DNA of 64,000 nucleotides from Croceimicrobium hydrocarbonivorans. Its GTDB lineage: Bacteria > Bacteroidota > Bacteroidia > Flavobacteriales > Schleiferiaceae. Both the position numbers and the translations under genes were made by a program. Of this stretch, positions 1-8,838 are shown one piece after another (the stretch's first letter is position 1; each line of letters starts with the position of its first letter). The notes beneath the pieces are model-generated. The model was not told the DNA's origin. It did not search any database and worked only from the letters and a program-made list of their open reading frames with translations. The stretch is from positions 3,231,501 through 3,295,500 of the forward strand of contig NZ_CP060139.1 of assembly GCF_014524565.1 (NCBI RefSeq), in the 5' to 3' direction.

Positions 1-36
1 TACTTTATTCCTGGTGGGAAGGTGGAGTTGTTTTGA
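1..36 (+). CDS. C-terminal end of an upstream gene, probably RND heavy-metal efflux pump (CusA/CzcA-like)
   Basis: Frame 1 is open from the first base and reads YFIPGGKVELF before a TGA at 34-36. The stop overlaps the TTG start of the next gene. The two genes that follow are an outer-membrane channel and a membrane-fusion protein, so the missing upstream gene is most likely the inner-membrane RND pump. Only 11 residues are visible, so the identity rests on context, not on the sequence. Confidence 0.5.
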   Translation, partial: YFIPGGKVELF

Positions 37-1241
37 AAGCAAAGAAGCTTAATAAATCAGCGCTGTTGATGCTTCTTCTCCTTTTGGTACCCATCGGGAC
101 TCAGGCTCAGGAAAGTCCAAAAAGCCTGAAGGAGTTGGAAAGCTTAGCCTTAGAACACAATTTCGCTCTGCGTGCCGCTCAACTTGAAAGTCAAAGGCAA
201 AAGTCATTAGTACCTGCAGCCATTTCGATTCCGGCCACGCAGTTTTACTATTCCTACGACCAGAATAATATTGCCCAAAATAATGCACCCATTCGGGTAT
301 GGGGTATCGATCAGGAAATTCATTTTCCTACTTATTATTATCAGCAGTCCAAGACTCAGGAACTTCGCTACCAAAGGGCCGAGACTGAGATGGAGATTCA
401 GAAGCAACAATTGTTAAAGCAGGTTGGTCAAACCTATTATGAAGCGGTGTATTGGGCTAGCTTAGTTCAAAATTATCAGCATTTGGATAGTCTTTATCGA
501 AGCTTAGCCTTTAAGGCTGAACAGGCTTATAAGCTGGGGCAAAGTAATTATCTGCAAAAACTGGCGGCTCAATCTAAAGCGGAGGAAATCAAATTAAAAT
601 TAGAGGAGTATAGGGCCAAGCAAGAGCAGATAAAAAGCCGGATGGAAGCCTTGGTTCAAACTAAATTAGAATCGCTGGCTTGGGAAGCTTTCCCCGAAAT
701 TGAATGGAGAAAGATTGACACCAGTAATTACGCTGGTTTGGATTGGCAACAGAAGAACATGGCACTCGCCCAGGCAGAACGAAAAGTTAGTCAGTCGGCT
801 TGGTGGCCGGCCTTAAGCTTTGGCTATTTTCAAGGGACCAATAGTTTGCCCAATGCCCAAACTTATCGTGGGATGCAAGTAGGCTTAGCCATTCCATTAT
901 GGTATGGACCGCGTAAAGCAGCAGCGGCAGCGTCCAAGCTCAATTATGCTAAAAGCCAATCGGCAGCGCAGGATTATCGCTTGTCCATTTTGGCGCATCA
1001 GCGCAGTTTAGAAATTGAATTGCTTCAGTATCAAAAAACCATCAATCATTTTAAAGAGGTGAATTATCCATTAGTGAAGGAAATCCGAAAGCATTCGGAT
1101 GAAGCACTAAAGGCCGGTGAAATCTCTTATCTCGAATATGTGCAGCTCCAAGAAAGAGCCAGCACTTTGGAAACGGAATACCTCTATCAGCAATGGCAAT
1201 ATTTTCATCGCTGGGTAGAATTAAAATATTTAAGCGAATAA
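33..1241 (+). CDS. TolC-family outer-membrane efflux protein (CusC/CzcC-like)
   Basis: 402 residues. A signal peptide covers residues 1-25 (hydrophobic stretch of Leu, cleavage after TQA). The rest is rich in Gln, Ala and Leu in long amphipathic helices, typical of the TolC family, which forms a trimeric outer-membrane tunnel for tripartite pumps. The TTG start overlaps the stop of the upstream partial gene (TTGA), and the fusion protein begins 1 nt after this stop, so the three genes form one operon. In Bacteroidota this order usually exports Cu/Ag, Co/Zn/Cd or similar cations. The substrate cannot be read from the sequence. Confidence 0.85.
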   Translation: MKAKKLNKSALLMLLLLLVPIGTQAQESPKSLKELESLALEHNFALRAAQLESQRQKSLVPAAISIPATQFYYSYDQNNIAQNNAPIRVWGIDQEIHFPTYYYQQSKTQELRYQRAETEMEIQKQQLLKQVGQTYYEAVYWASLVQNYQHLDSLYRSLAFKAEQAYKLGQSNYLQKLAAQSKAEEIKLKLEEYRAKQEQIKSRMEALVQTKLESLAWEAFPEIEWRKIDTSNYAGLDWQQKNMALAQAERKVSQSAWWPALSFGYFQGTNSLPNAQTYRGMQVGLAIPLWYGPRKAAAAASKLNYAKSQSAAQDYRLSILAHQRSLEIELLQYQKTINHFKEVNYPLVKEIRKHSDEALKAGEISYLEYVQLQERASTLETEYLYQQWQYFHRWVELKYLSE

Positions 1242-1242
1242 A

Positions 1243-2394
1243 TTGAAAAATCCAGCATACCTAAGCCTTGCTAAGCCCTTTGCCTTAGCCTTTGTTCTTG
1301 CTCTTACAGGCTGTAACTCTCCGGCCGATAAATCGGAAGAACAAGCCTCTAAACAAGAGGAAAATGCTCAAATATTAACTAAGTCCCAATTGGATGCGGA
1401 AGGCATTCATCTAATTCAAATTCAAAAGGCATTTTTGGGTACCAGCCTTAATTTAAGCGGACAGTTATTGACCAGTCCTTCGGCTCGATTTGACATAAGC
1501 TCTTTTGTCGGAGGAACGGTGCGACAACTGCACATCCAAAATGGGGATCGCATTCAAAAAGGGCAGGTCTTATTCTATTTGGAAGGCCCCGCTTTATTGG
1601 ATTTACAACAGAATTATTTGGAGGAGCGCGCCCGACTCGACTTTTTACAAGCGGATTATGAGCGCCAGCATAAATTGTATCAAGATTCTGTGGTTTCGGA
1701 AAAAGCTTATCGACAGGCCTTATCTGATTTTAAGGTATCGCAAGCGCGCTTTCAAAGCTTAAAAGCCAAACTGGATTTATTGAAAATAGATCTCAATCAA
1801 TTACACCAAAAGGGAATTTTCGAAAGTATTCCTTTTCATGCTCCAGCATCTGGTTATTTAAGTCAGTTGAGCATCAACGAAGGCTATCTTTTACAAGCCA
1901 ATGAAAGAGCAGCGGTAATTATCAATGATGCGGCGCCAATCTTGGAGCTCAAGGTTTTTGAAAAGGACTTAGCCAGGGTAAAACCAGGACAAAAAATTGA
2001 ATATCAAATTCCTTCAATGGCTGATGAGAAATTTTTCGCTGAAATAGTGCAAATTAGCCCTGATTTTAGTCAGGCCCAGGGCGCTGCTCTAGCCTATGCT
2101 AAATTGGACGAAGGCTCTTTACCCCAAGCCATTGGAACAGGAATGTACGTTGAGGCAAGGGTCTATGAGTCCGAACGGGAAGTGGTAAGTCTTCCAGAGG
2201 CTGCCGTGATCGAGCAAAATGGGCATTTCTATGCACTAAGTGCGAAGCTAGTAGGGGAAAAGTATCACCTTCAAAAAAGGGAACTAAAAGTGGGGCTTCG
2301 GCAAAAGGGTTTACTAGAAATCAGGGAGCCTCAACAATATTTAGACACGCTCTACTTTTTAGATAAGGGAGCTTTTGGCTTACTTGGGGAATAA
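1243..2394 (+). CDS. RND efflux periplasmic adaptor (membrane-fusion protein, CusB/CzcB-like), lipoprotein
   Basis: 383 residues from a TTG start. Residues 1-24 form a lipoprotein signal with lipobox LTGC, so Cys24 is probably acylated and anchors the protein in the inner membrane. A lipoyl-like half-motif (VGGTVRQLHIQNGDRIQKGQ) lies near residues 88-107, followed by a coiled-coil hairpin (LQQNYLEERARLDFLQADYE and onward) and the second lipoyl half (HAPASGYLSQLSINEGYLL). Beta-barrel and membrane-proximal domains follow. This is the CzcB/CusB architecture, bridging the inner-membrane pump and the TolC-like channel encoded just upstream. No metal-binding Met/His cluster stands out, so the substrate is unknown. 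Confidence 0.88.
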   Translation: MKNPAYLSLAKPFALAFVLALTGCNSPADKSEEQASKQEENAQILTKSQLDAEGIHLIQIQKAFLGTSLNLSGQLLTSPSARFDISSFVGGTVRQLHIQNGDRIQKGQVLFYLEGPALLDLQQNYLEERARLDFLQADYERQHKLYQDSVVSEKAYRQALSDFKVSQARFQSLKAKLDLLKIDLNQLHQKGIFESIPFHAPASGYLSQLSINEGYLLQANERAAVIINDAAPILELKVFEKDLARVKPGQKIEYQIPSMADEKFFAEIVQISPDFSQAQGAALAYAKLDEGSLPQAIGTGMYVEARVYESEREVVSLPEAAVIEQNGHFYALSAKLVGEKYHLQKRELKVGLRQKGLLEIREPQQYLDTLYFLDKGAFGLLGE

Positions 2395-2457
2395 ACAATG
2401 GAAGTAGATGGGAGCGCGATGAATTTTTAAGCTTAAAAAGGATTCACAGGAATAGCA

Positions 2458-3315
2458 ATGGGAACTGCAGGGAAAGGAAATTGGTGGCATATTTTGTATC
2501 AGTCAATCTTAGCATTGATTGTTATTATCGTGACCTTATGGCTGGGATTTGAAGGATACGATTATTACCAAACTCCCCTGGAAGAGCGCTTCTATCACGA
2601 GCATCATGAATGGTTTAAGGCCTCTGGCTTATTTGGTCATGGTTTGGGAATAATTGGAACTGCCCTTATTACAATTGGGGTGTTTCTGTACATACCGGCC
2701 AAGAAATATGGCTTTCTGGAAAAATACATGCGCTTGCGCTATTTGTTGGAGTTTCACATTTTTCTCTGCACCCTAGGGCCAATCTTAATACTCTTTCACA
2801 CCACCTTTAAATTTGGAGGAATCGTATCCATTGCTTTTTGGTCGATGGTATTAGTGGTTCTATCCGGAGTAGTGGGGCGCTATATCTATTTACAAATTCC
2901 ACGCAGTATTTCGGGACGTGAACTATCACGACAAGAATTAAAGGAAGAACAAGAACGTTCTTTATCCACATTGGCGATGGTGGCCGATCAAGCCCCCGAG
3001 CTTTACCAGCATATCCGTGAATATCAAAATGATGAGAAAGGCTATTTTGCCCGAAGGACACATTTCCGCAATCACTTTAATCAGCTTAAATCGCAATTGG
3101 GAGCATTGCAATTGGATGCCAAAGAACACAAGTCGATATTAAGCAATATCAAAGCGGAAATGGTTTTGCAACAACGCATACACCGATTGGCTTTAATGCA
3201 AAAGCTCTTCAAGTATTGGCATGTGGCCCACCGGCCCTTTGCTTTAATTATGCTCTTGGTGCTAATCATCCATATTGGGGTGACTATGGCCATGGGTTAT
3301 ACCTGGATTTTTTAG
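2458..3315 (+). CDS. Ferric-reductase-like di-haem b membrane protein
   Basis: 285 residues with five predicted membrane helices (about 12-32, 60-80, 96-117, 121-144, 258-282). Histidines H100/H114 in helix 3 and H258/H272 in helix 5 are each separated by 13 residues. This HX13H pairing is the classic bis-His haem arrangement of ferric reductase/NADPH oxidase membrane domains. A charged, helical linker (about 150-250) lies between helices 4 and 5. There is no flavin or NAD domain. It opens the electron-transfer operon and the next gene starts 1 nt after its stop, so it probably carries electrons across the inner membrane for the Fe-S/FAD protein. It sits 63 nt behind the efflux genes, so co-transcription with them is possible. 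Confidence 0.72.
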   Translation: MGTAGKGNWWHILYQSILALIVIIVTLWLGFEGYDYYQTPLEERFYHEHHEWFKASGLFGHGLGIIGTALITIGVFLYIPAKKYGFLEKYMRLRYLLEFHIFLCTLGPILILFHTTFKFGGIVSIAFWSMVLVVLSGVVGRYIYLQIPRSISGRELSRQELKEEQERSLSTLAMVADQAPELYQHIREYQNDEKGYFARRTHFRNHFNQLKSQLGALQLDAKEHKSILSNIKAEMVLQQRIHRLALMQKLFKYWHVAHRPFALIMLLVLIIHIGVTMAMGYTWIF

Positions 3316-3316
3316 C

Positions 3317-4636
3317 ATGTGGGAAGTATTGATATATGGCTTTGTCATTCTGCTTTCGGGTGCAATTGTCTGGTACTATTGGAGTTCCGGGCAAAAACGC
3401 TCTAAGGAAGTAGCCGCCAAAGTGGAGCAAGCTCAGGAAGAGGGGCGTTTTCAGCCAGTATCCCTACATCCCTATATCGATCCCCATAAGTGTATTGGTA
3501 GTGGCGCCTGTGTTCGCGCTTGTCCGGAAGAAGATATTTTAGGTTTAATTGATGGCAAAGGCACCTTAATTAATGCCAGCAGTTGTATTGGTCATGGCGC
3601 TTGTTTTCATGCCTGTCCCGTGGATGCGATTAGTTTGCGCATTGGCACTGAAGTACGAGGGGTGGATTTACCCCATATAAAACCGAACTACGAAACCAAT
3701 ATTTCCGGAATTTACATTGCCGGTGAATTAGGGGGCATGGGCCTCATTAAAAATTCCGCTGAGCAAGGAGTACAGGCTTGTAATAATTTGGCTGAAGAAT
3801 TACCCTCAGAGTGCTCATGTGAAACGGATGTAGTGATAATTGGCGCTGGTCCGGCAGGCATCGCTGCGGCATTAAAAGCCAAAGAAAAAGGATTAACCTT
3901 CCGAGTGCTGGAACAAGATTCCTTGGGGGGAACCGTGTTTACTTTTCCTCGGGATAAAGTAGTAATGACCAGCCCCATGGACTTGCCACTCTACGGTAAG
4001 TTGAAATTGAATAATACCTCCAAAGCTGAATTATTAGGGATTTGGAATGAGGTTCTGGATAAGCATCAAATTCAAATTGAAGAGCATTCGAAAGTAGAAC
4101 GGATCTCTCAAATAGGAGCTTACCATTTTAAATTGGATACCTCGAAAGGGGAGGCCGTGGAAGCACGTTCAGTGATCATCGCCATTGGTAGGAGAGGGAC
4201 GCCTAGAAAATTAGGCGTTCCCGGTGAAGAAAGTAGCAAAGTTGCCTATCGATTATTGGAGCCCGAGCATATTCAGGGCGAGAAGGTGCTGGTTGTTGGC
4301 GGTGGGGATTCAGCCGTGGAATCGGCTTTGCTTTTAGCCGATCATAATGAAGTGCATCTATCTTATCGCAAGCAACATTTCGCGCGCATCAAAAAAGGCA
4401 ATCAGGAGAAGTTAGAAGCGGCCCTAGCTTCGGGAAAAATTAGCCCATTGTTGGGTACTAATGTTAGCCGTATCGAGGAGAAAAAGCTAAGTTTAGTTCG
4501 GGAAGATGGATCAGAATTCGAAATTGAAAATGATCGCATTTACATCTTCGCTGGTGGAGAGTTACCCATTCCCTTCTTGCAGGATGCTGGAATTACAGTC
4601 GAGAAAACCTTTGGAAAAACCCTTCGTAAGCATTGA
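3317..4636 (+). CDS. Membrane-anchored ferredoxin-FAD/NAD(P) oxidoreductase (YpdA/thioredoxin-reductase-like fold)
   Basis: 439 residues. One N-terminal helix (4-22) is followed by Lys/Arg, suggesting a cytoplasmic body. Residues 59-69 and 90-100 are two ferredoxin-type motifs (CIGSGACVRAC, CIGHGACFHAC). A FAD Rossmann motif GAGPAG lies at 176-181 and an NAD(P) motif GGGDSA at 328-333. There is no redox CxxC of thioredoxin reductase. The stretch LGGTVFTFPRDKVVM resembles YpdA-type flavoproteins. The family is therefore a pyridine-nucleotide oxidoreductase with its own Fe-S input. Each ferredoxin motif lacks the usual second Cys (Ser62 and His93 there), so the clusters may be 3Fe-4S or absent. 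It overlaps the next gene by TTGA. Likely electron donor or acceptor of the b-type protein. Confidence 0.78.
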   Translation: MWEVLIYGFVILLSGAIVWYYWSSGQKRSKEVAAKVEQAQEEGRFQPVSLHPYIDPHKCIGSGACVRACPEEDILGLIDGKGTLINASSCIGHGACFHACPVDAISLRIGTEVRGVDLPHIKPNYETNISGIYIAGELGGMGLIKNSAEQGVQACNNLAEELPSECSCETDVVIIGAGPAGIAAALKAKEKGLTFRVLEQDSLGGTVFTFPRDKVVMTSPMDLPLYGKLKLNNTSKAELLGIWNEVLDKHQIQIEEHSKVERISQIGAYHFKLDTSKGEAVEARSVIIAIGRRGTPRKLGVPGEESSKVAYRLLEPEHIQGEKVLVVGGGDSAVESALLLADHNEVHLSYRKQHFARIKKGNQEKLEAALASGKISPLLGTNVSRIEEKKLSLVREDGSEFEIENDRIYIFAGGELPIPFLQDAGITVEKTFGKTLRKH

Positions 4637-6234
4637 GAGAGTTCAATAAAATAGCGTTCATCCTACTGTTTGGCTTAAGCAGTGTTTCGCTTTGGGCGCA
4701 GTTTTCTCCGGGTAAGCTTTCCGAGGCACATGCTAAGTATGAGGGCTTGGATAATTGTACTCTCTGCCATGAAATTGGTGCCCAGATTTCGGAGAAGAAA
4801 TGCCTCGAATGTCATAAGGAATTACAAAGCCTGATCGATTTAAAACGAGGCTATCATTCCTCCAAAGAGGTGAAAGAGAAAAGCTGTATTAAATGCCATA
4901 GTGAACATCATGGGCGCAAGTTCGATGCGGTTCGATTTGATCAGGAAAATTTCAATCACAATTTAACTGGCTATAAGCTCGAAGCAGCACATGATCGTAT
5001 TGATTGCCGTGATTGCCATAAAGCCGATTTTATTTCGGATTCTGAGATTGCGGGGCGTATAGGAACATTCTTGGGTCTGGAAGAATCTTGTCTTAGTTGC
5101 CATGTAGATTACCATCAAGGAAGCTTAGGTAAGGATTGCCTTTCTTGCCACAATTTTGAAGAGTTTCCGCAAACTCCGGGCTTTGACCATGCCAAAACCG
5201 ATTTTCCCTTAAAAGGAGCGCATCAAAATGTAAACTGCCTCGAATGTCATCCCAAGGAAGTTCGTGCGGGTAAAGATTTTCAAAAGTTTAGCGACATTGC
5301 TTTTAGTCGTTGTACCGATTGCCATGAGGACGCCCATCAAGGGAAATTTGGCCAAAATTGTACGGATTGTCATTCTGAGCAATCCTGGCTTAAGCTTAAA
5401 AATCGCAATTCCTTTAATCACGATTTAACGGATTATCCCTTGCGCGGCATGCATCGCACGGTAAGTTGTAGTGAATGTCATACGAGTGGCGATTTTAGAA
5501 AGGCCATGCCCTTTGCCAATTGCATTGACTGCCACGAAGATTACCATGAGGGGGAAATAGAAAGTATTGTCCTAAAGAAGCAAGATTGTGATGCCTGCCA
5601 TAGCCTCGATAGGCCCTTTACTTACAGTTCTTACGATTGGGAAGATCATGAGAACAATGGCTTTCCCCTGCAAGGAGCTCACTTAGCCACTCCTTGTTTT
5701 GCCTGCCATAAAGAATCGGAAGAGAGCCGTTGGGACTTTGCCTTTGAAGCACAGAACTGTGTATCTTGTCATGAGAATATTCATGAGGGGCTTATCAGCG
5801 AAAGCTATTTCCCGGAACAAAATTGCGAGGCTTGTCATAATGCAGAGGCATGGTCGCAAGTTCAGTTTAAACACGAAGAAACAGGTTGGGCCTTAGAAGG
5901 AGCACATGCTCGTCAAGAATGTCGCGAATGCCACTTTGAAGGAGAGGAGCAGCACTTTAAGGATCGCGATCAAACTTGTGTGCAATGCCATGATAATGTG
6001 CATGGTAAGCAATTTGAAGAAGAGGGGAAAACCAATTGCCTGGCCTGCCATCAAAGTGCTGAGCAATGGAAGGCTGACCTTTTTGATCATCAGATCACTG
6101 AATTCCCTCTGGAAGGACGCCATGCCGAAATAGACTGTTCCGCTTGCCATAAAGCTGAAATGCAGTCTGATGGCCAAGAAAGAGTTATTTACAAAATAGA
6201 GAAATTCCAATGCATCGATTGTCACGGTACCTAA
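4633..6234 (+). CDS. Multihaem c-type cytochrome with 20 CxxCH motifs
   Basis: 533 residues from a TTG start inside the previous stop (TTGA). A signal peptide spans residues 1-22 (cleavage after WAQ), with no lipobox Cys, so the product is exported to the periplasm or beyond. I count 20 CxxCH haem-attachment motifs by eye, about one per 26 residues. A module of the form F-x-H-x2-T-x-[FYW]-x-L-x-G-x-H-x4-C-x2-CH recurs about six times and supplies extra His that could be distal haem ligands. This is the cytochrome c3-like/porin-cytochrome type of haem wire. It overlaps the next cytochrome gene by 25 nt. Whether it is periplasmic or exposed on the surface is not settled by sequence. Confidence 0.88.
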   Translation: MREFNKIAFILLFGLSSVSLWAQFSPGKLSEAHAKYEGLDNCTLCHEIGAQISEKKCLECHKELQSLIDLKRGYHSSKEVKEKSCIKCHSEHHGRKFDAVRFDQENFNHNLTGYKLEAAHDRIDCRDCHKADFISDSEIAGRIGTFLGLEESCLSCHVDYHQGSLGKDCLSCHNFEEFPQTPGFDHAKTDFPLKGAHQNVNCLECHPKEVRAGKDFQKFSDIAFSRCTDCHEDAHQGKFGQNCTDCHSEQSWLKLKNRNSFNHDLTDYPLRGMHRTVSCSECHTSGDFRKAMPFANCIDCHEDYHEGEIESIVLKKQDCDACHSLDRPFTYSSYDWEDHENNGFPLQGAHLATPCFACHKESEESRWDFAFEAQNCVSCHENIHEGLISESYFPEQNCEACHNAEAWSQVQFKHEETGWALEGAHARQECRECHFEGEEQHFKDRDQTCVQCHDNVHGKQFEEEGKTNCLACHQSAEQWKADLFDHQITEFPLEGRHAEIDCSACHKAEMQSDGQERVIYKIEKFQCIDCHGT

Positions 6235-7232
6235 CGCTATTCCTCTTTGGAGCGATTGGGCTTATGGCTCAAAACCCGCATGGAGAAGGATTTAAAATCA
6301 ATTGTTCGGATTGCCATAATTCGGGCTCCTGGCAAGTGAATTTACAAAACATGAAGTTCGATCATGCCAGTACGGGCTTCGAATTGGAAGGGCAGCATGC
6401 CGCGGTCGCTTGTATGGATTGCCATGAGAATTTGGAATTTAAAAAAGTAGGCACTCAATGTGTCGAATGCCATACCGATGTGCATCAGATGAGTGTCGGC
6501 GACGATTGTAAGCGCTGCCATGATAGCGAATCCTGGTTGGTTTTTAATATCCCTGATCTGCACGAACAAAATGGATTTCCTTTACAAGGCGCTCACATTA
6601 CCTTAGCTTGCATCGATTGCCATGATGCTTCTAATAATTTGGTTTGGCAAAGGCAGGGCCAGGAATGCGTAGATTGCCATCGCGAAGATTATCAAACCGC
6701 TTCCGACCCAGATCACGTAGCTTCAGGCTTTTCCATCGATTGTATTCAATGCCATGAACCCCTCAGTCAGCAATGGGGTGGCGATAATTTTCACTATTTC
6801 TTTCCCTTGGTTTTAGGTCATGATGGCCTGGATTGTATGGACTGTCATACCAGCCCCACTTACGATCAAATTCAGCCGATATGCTCTACTTGTCACATCG
6901 ATGATTATCAAAGTGCGACCAATCCCAATCACCTGAGTTCTGGTTTCCCAACGGATTGTGCCCTTTGCCATAATACCAATCCAGGCTGGGCACCGGCAAG
7001 CTTCGAAAATCACGATGATGATCATTTCCCGATTTATAGCGGAACCCACCGTGGAACCTGGAGTTCTTGCACCGAATGCCATACCAATACCTCTAATTAC
7101 AATATTTTCAGTTGTATCGATTGCCATGAGCATAGTGATAAGTCGCGCATGGATAAAAAACACGACGATGTAGGCGGTTACCGATACGAGAGCAATGCCT
7201 GTTATAACTGTCATCCCACCGGAAGAGAATGA
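6210..7232 (+). CDS. Multihaem c-type cytochrome with 13 CxxCH motifs
   Basis: 340 residues. The ATG at 6210 lies inside the end of the 20-haem gene (25-nt overlap), and is supported because it gives a full signal peptide (residues 1-20, cleavage after LMA). I count 13 CxxCH motifs. The same F-x-H-x-(S)T-x-F-x-L-x-G-x-H module as in the upstream cytochrome is present near residues 50-70, with weaker versions later, so the two are paralogues or share a repeat origin. The beta-barrel gene starts with an ATGA overlap. The likely role is a second haem wire in the same conduit, for example the periplasmic or in-barrel subunit. Confidence 0.87.
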   Translation: MHRLSRYLTLFLFGAIGLMAQNPHGEGFKINCSDCHNSGSWQVNLQNMKFDHASTGFELEGQHAAVACMDCHENLEFKKVGTQCVECHTDVHQMSVGDDCKRCHDSESWLVFNIPDLHEQNGFPLQGAHITLACIDCHDASNNLVWQRQGQECVDCHREDYQTASDPDHVASGFSIDCIQCHEPLSQQWGGDNFHYFFPLVLGHDGLDCMDCHTSPTYDQIQPICSTCHIDDYQSATNPNHLSSGFPTDCALCHNTNPGWAPASFENHDDDHFPIYSGTHRGTWSSCTECHTNTSNYNIFSCIDCHEHSDKSRMDKKHDDVGGYRYESNACYNCHPTGRE

Positions 7233-8836
7233 TGCAGAAGGCCTACATAGGATTTGTTTTTATACTGTACACTTTGGGCCTTTCAGCCCAGGAAGTGCGC
7301 CAGGCTGAGGTAAGCTATGTAAATGATCAAAGCGTTTACCTGCGCTTTCAAAGCACCGAAGCCTTAAGGGAGGGGGATACCCTCTTTAACCAAAATGGCG
7401 GGCAGGCTTGTTTGCGCATTCAAAAGATATCCTCCGTATCCTGTTTGGCCGAGCGCATTGCAAATTGTGAAATCAGCAAAGGCCAGATTTTCGAGGTGCG
7501 CCTTTCGGCGGATGTGACTCCAGCGGAGGAAGAAGCTCCTGAAGTATTGGAAAGTCCCCAAGTAGTGGAAAGTAGCAGCGATAGTTTATCGCGCAGTCAA
7601 GTGCGTGATCGCAGCAATAGCATGCGCAACAAAGATCGAGGCTATTTAAATTTATCCTTAAATAATGGCAGCACCCTAAGTACCAATGGCCGCGAAAATT
7701 ACCGTACTAATTTTAGAGCCAGCCTTAAGGTAGATAGTTTATTCGGGCAAAATTTAAGTTTGGAAGCCTACGGCAATATGCAGGACTTTAGACGCTCCTA
7801 CGAAAGTGATGGCGAAAATTTCCGAGCGCTGATTTACAATTTAGCGCTGATCTATAAGCCTGGTAGCCATCATCAACTGGTAGTAGGGCGTAAAATTAAT
7901 AGCCGCATTTCTTCCTTAGGTGCCATAGACGGTTTGCAGTGGGAAGGGAATTGGAATAATTGGCGGGCTGGAGCCATTGTGGGCAGTCGCCCGGATTTTA
8001 GTAATTACGGCTACAATGCTAATCTCCTGCAGTATGGCGCTTATGGTGCTTACGATTGGCGTACCAAGTCTTGGACCGGACAATGGACCCTAGGCTTAAT
8101 GGAACAAAGAAATCAAGGGGCGATTGATCGTCGTTATTTGTACACCCAACAATCGATGCGTTGGGGGAAATGGTCTTGGTTTGCGTCCTTGGAAATCGAC
8201 CTCTATGAAAATTTTGATACTGCTCAGGCTGGCACTAAGGCCCGCTTAACCTCTCTTTATTTATCAATGCGTTATCGACCTACCAGTCGCTTAACCCTCT
8301 TTAGTTCCTATGATACCCGCCAACAAATAATATTCTTTGAGCGCTACGATAGCGATGTAGAACGTCTATTGGCAGAGCAGGGTGCACGCCAGGGTTTTAG
8401 ACTTCGTGGTGACTATCGCTTTTTTCGGGCTACTCATTTGGGCTTAAGCTATAATCTTCGCACCAACCCTACTTTTGGAAACCGTAGCCAAAACTTGCAG
8501 GCCTATCTCAGTCATCATCGTTTGCCCTGGATTGGTGGTAGCCTTACTTATCGATTTAATAAAAACCAAAACGGGAATTTAAATTCGGAGATAAATTCCT
8601 TGCGCTACTCGCGATCCTTCAATTCAGGATTTCGCATGTCGGCCTATTATCGCTATGCTTCGTATCGCTATGTTCTTCGTGAAATCACCCTCGATCCCCA
8701 GCATTATTACGGTGCAGAATTGAGCTGGCTAATGGCCAAGGATTGGAATCTGGGAATTATGGGAGAATATAGCCAAATAAGCGATCAAGACCTGTTTCGA
8801 ATGTATCTTCGCATCCAGAAAAGATTCAAATTTTAG
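7229..8836 (+). CDS. Outer-membrane beta-barrel protein, putative porin of a porin-cytochrome conduit
   Basis: 535 residues. Signal peptide 1-20 (cleavage after LSA). Residues 21-95 form a small beta-rich domain with four Cys. A Glu/Ser-rich linker (95-130) follows. From about 135 to the end the sequence alternates polar and aromatic/hydrophobic residues in some 18-22 strand-like segments rich in Tyr, Trp and Arg, ending in Phe (KRFKF), the usual outer-membrane barrel signature. No plug or TonB box is visible. Its place directly behind two multihaem cytochromes (ATGA overlap) suggests it houses a haem wire across the outer membrane, as MtrB/OmbB proteins do. It has no obvious sequence match to those that I can recognise by eye. 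Confidence 0.72.
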   Translation: MMQKAYIGFVFILYTLGLSAQEVRQAEVSYVNDQSVYLRFQSTEALREGDTLFNQNGGQACLRIQKISSVSCLAERIANCEISKGQIFEVRLSADVTPAEEEAPEVLESPQVVESSSDSLSRSQVRDRSNSMRNKDRGYLNLSLNNGSTLSTNGRENYRTNFRASLKVDSLFGQNLSLEAYGNMQDFRRSYESDGENFRALIYNLALIYKPGSHHQLVVGRKINSRISSLGAIDGLQWEGNWNNWRAGAIVGSRPDFSNYGYNANLLQYGAYGAYDWRTKSWTGQWTLGLMEQRNQGAIDRRYLYTQQSMRWGKWSWFASLEIDLYENFDTAQAGTKARLTSLYLSMRYRPTSRLTLFSSYDTRQQIIFFERYDSDVERLLAEQGARQGFRLRGDYRFFRATHLGLSYNLRTNPTFGNRSQNLQAYLSHHRLPWIGGSLTYRFNKNQNGNLNSEINSLRYSRSFNSGFRMSAYYRYASYRYVLREITLDPQHYYGAELSWLMAKDWNLGIMGEYSQISDQDLFRMYLRIQKRFKF

Positions 8837-8838
8837 TC

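Noticed and set aside
4633-7232. Many long ORFs on the minus strand and other frames across the cytochrome genes
   Set aside because: They are shadows of the CxxCH-rich genes, caused by repeated TGC CAT codons that keep other frames free of stops.
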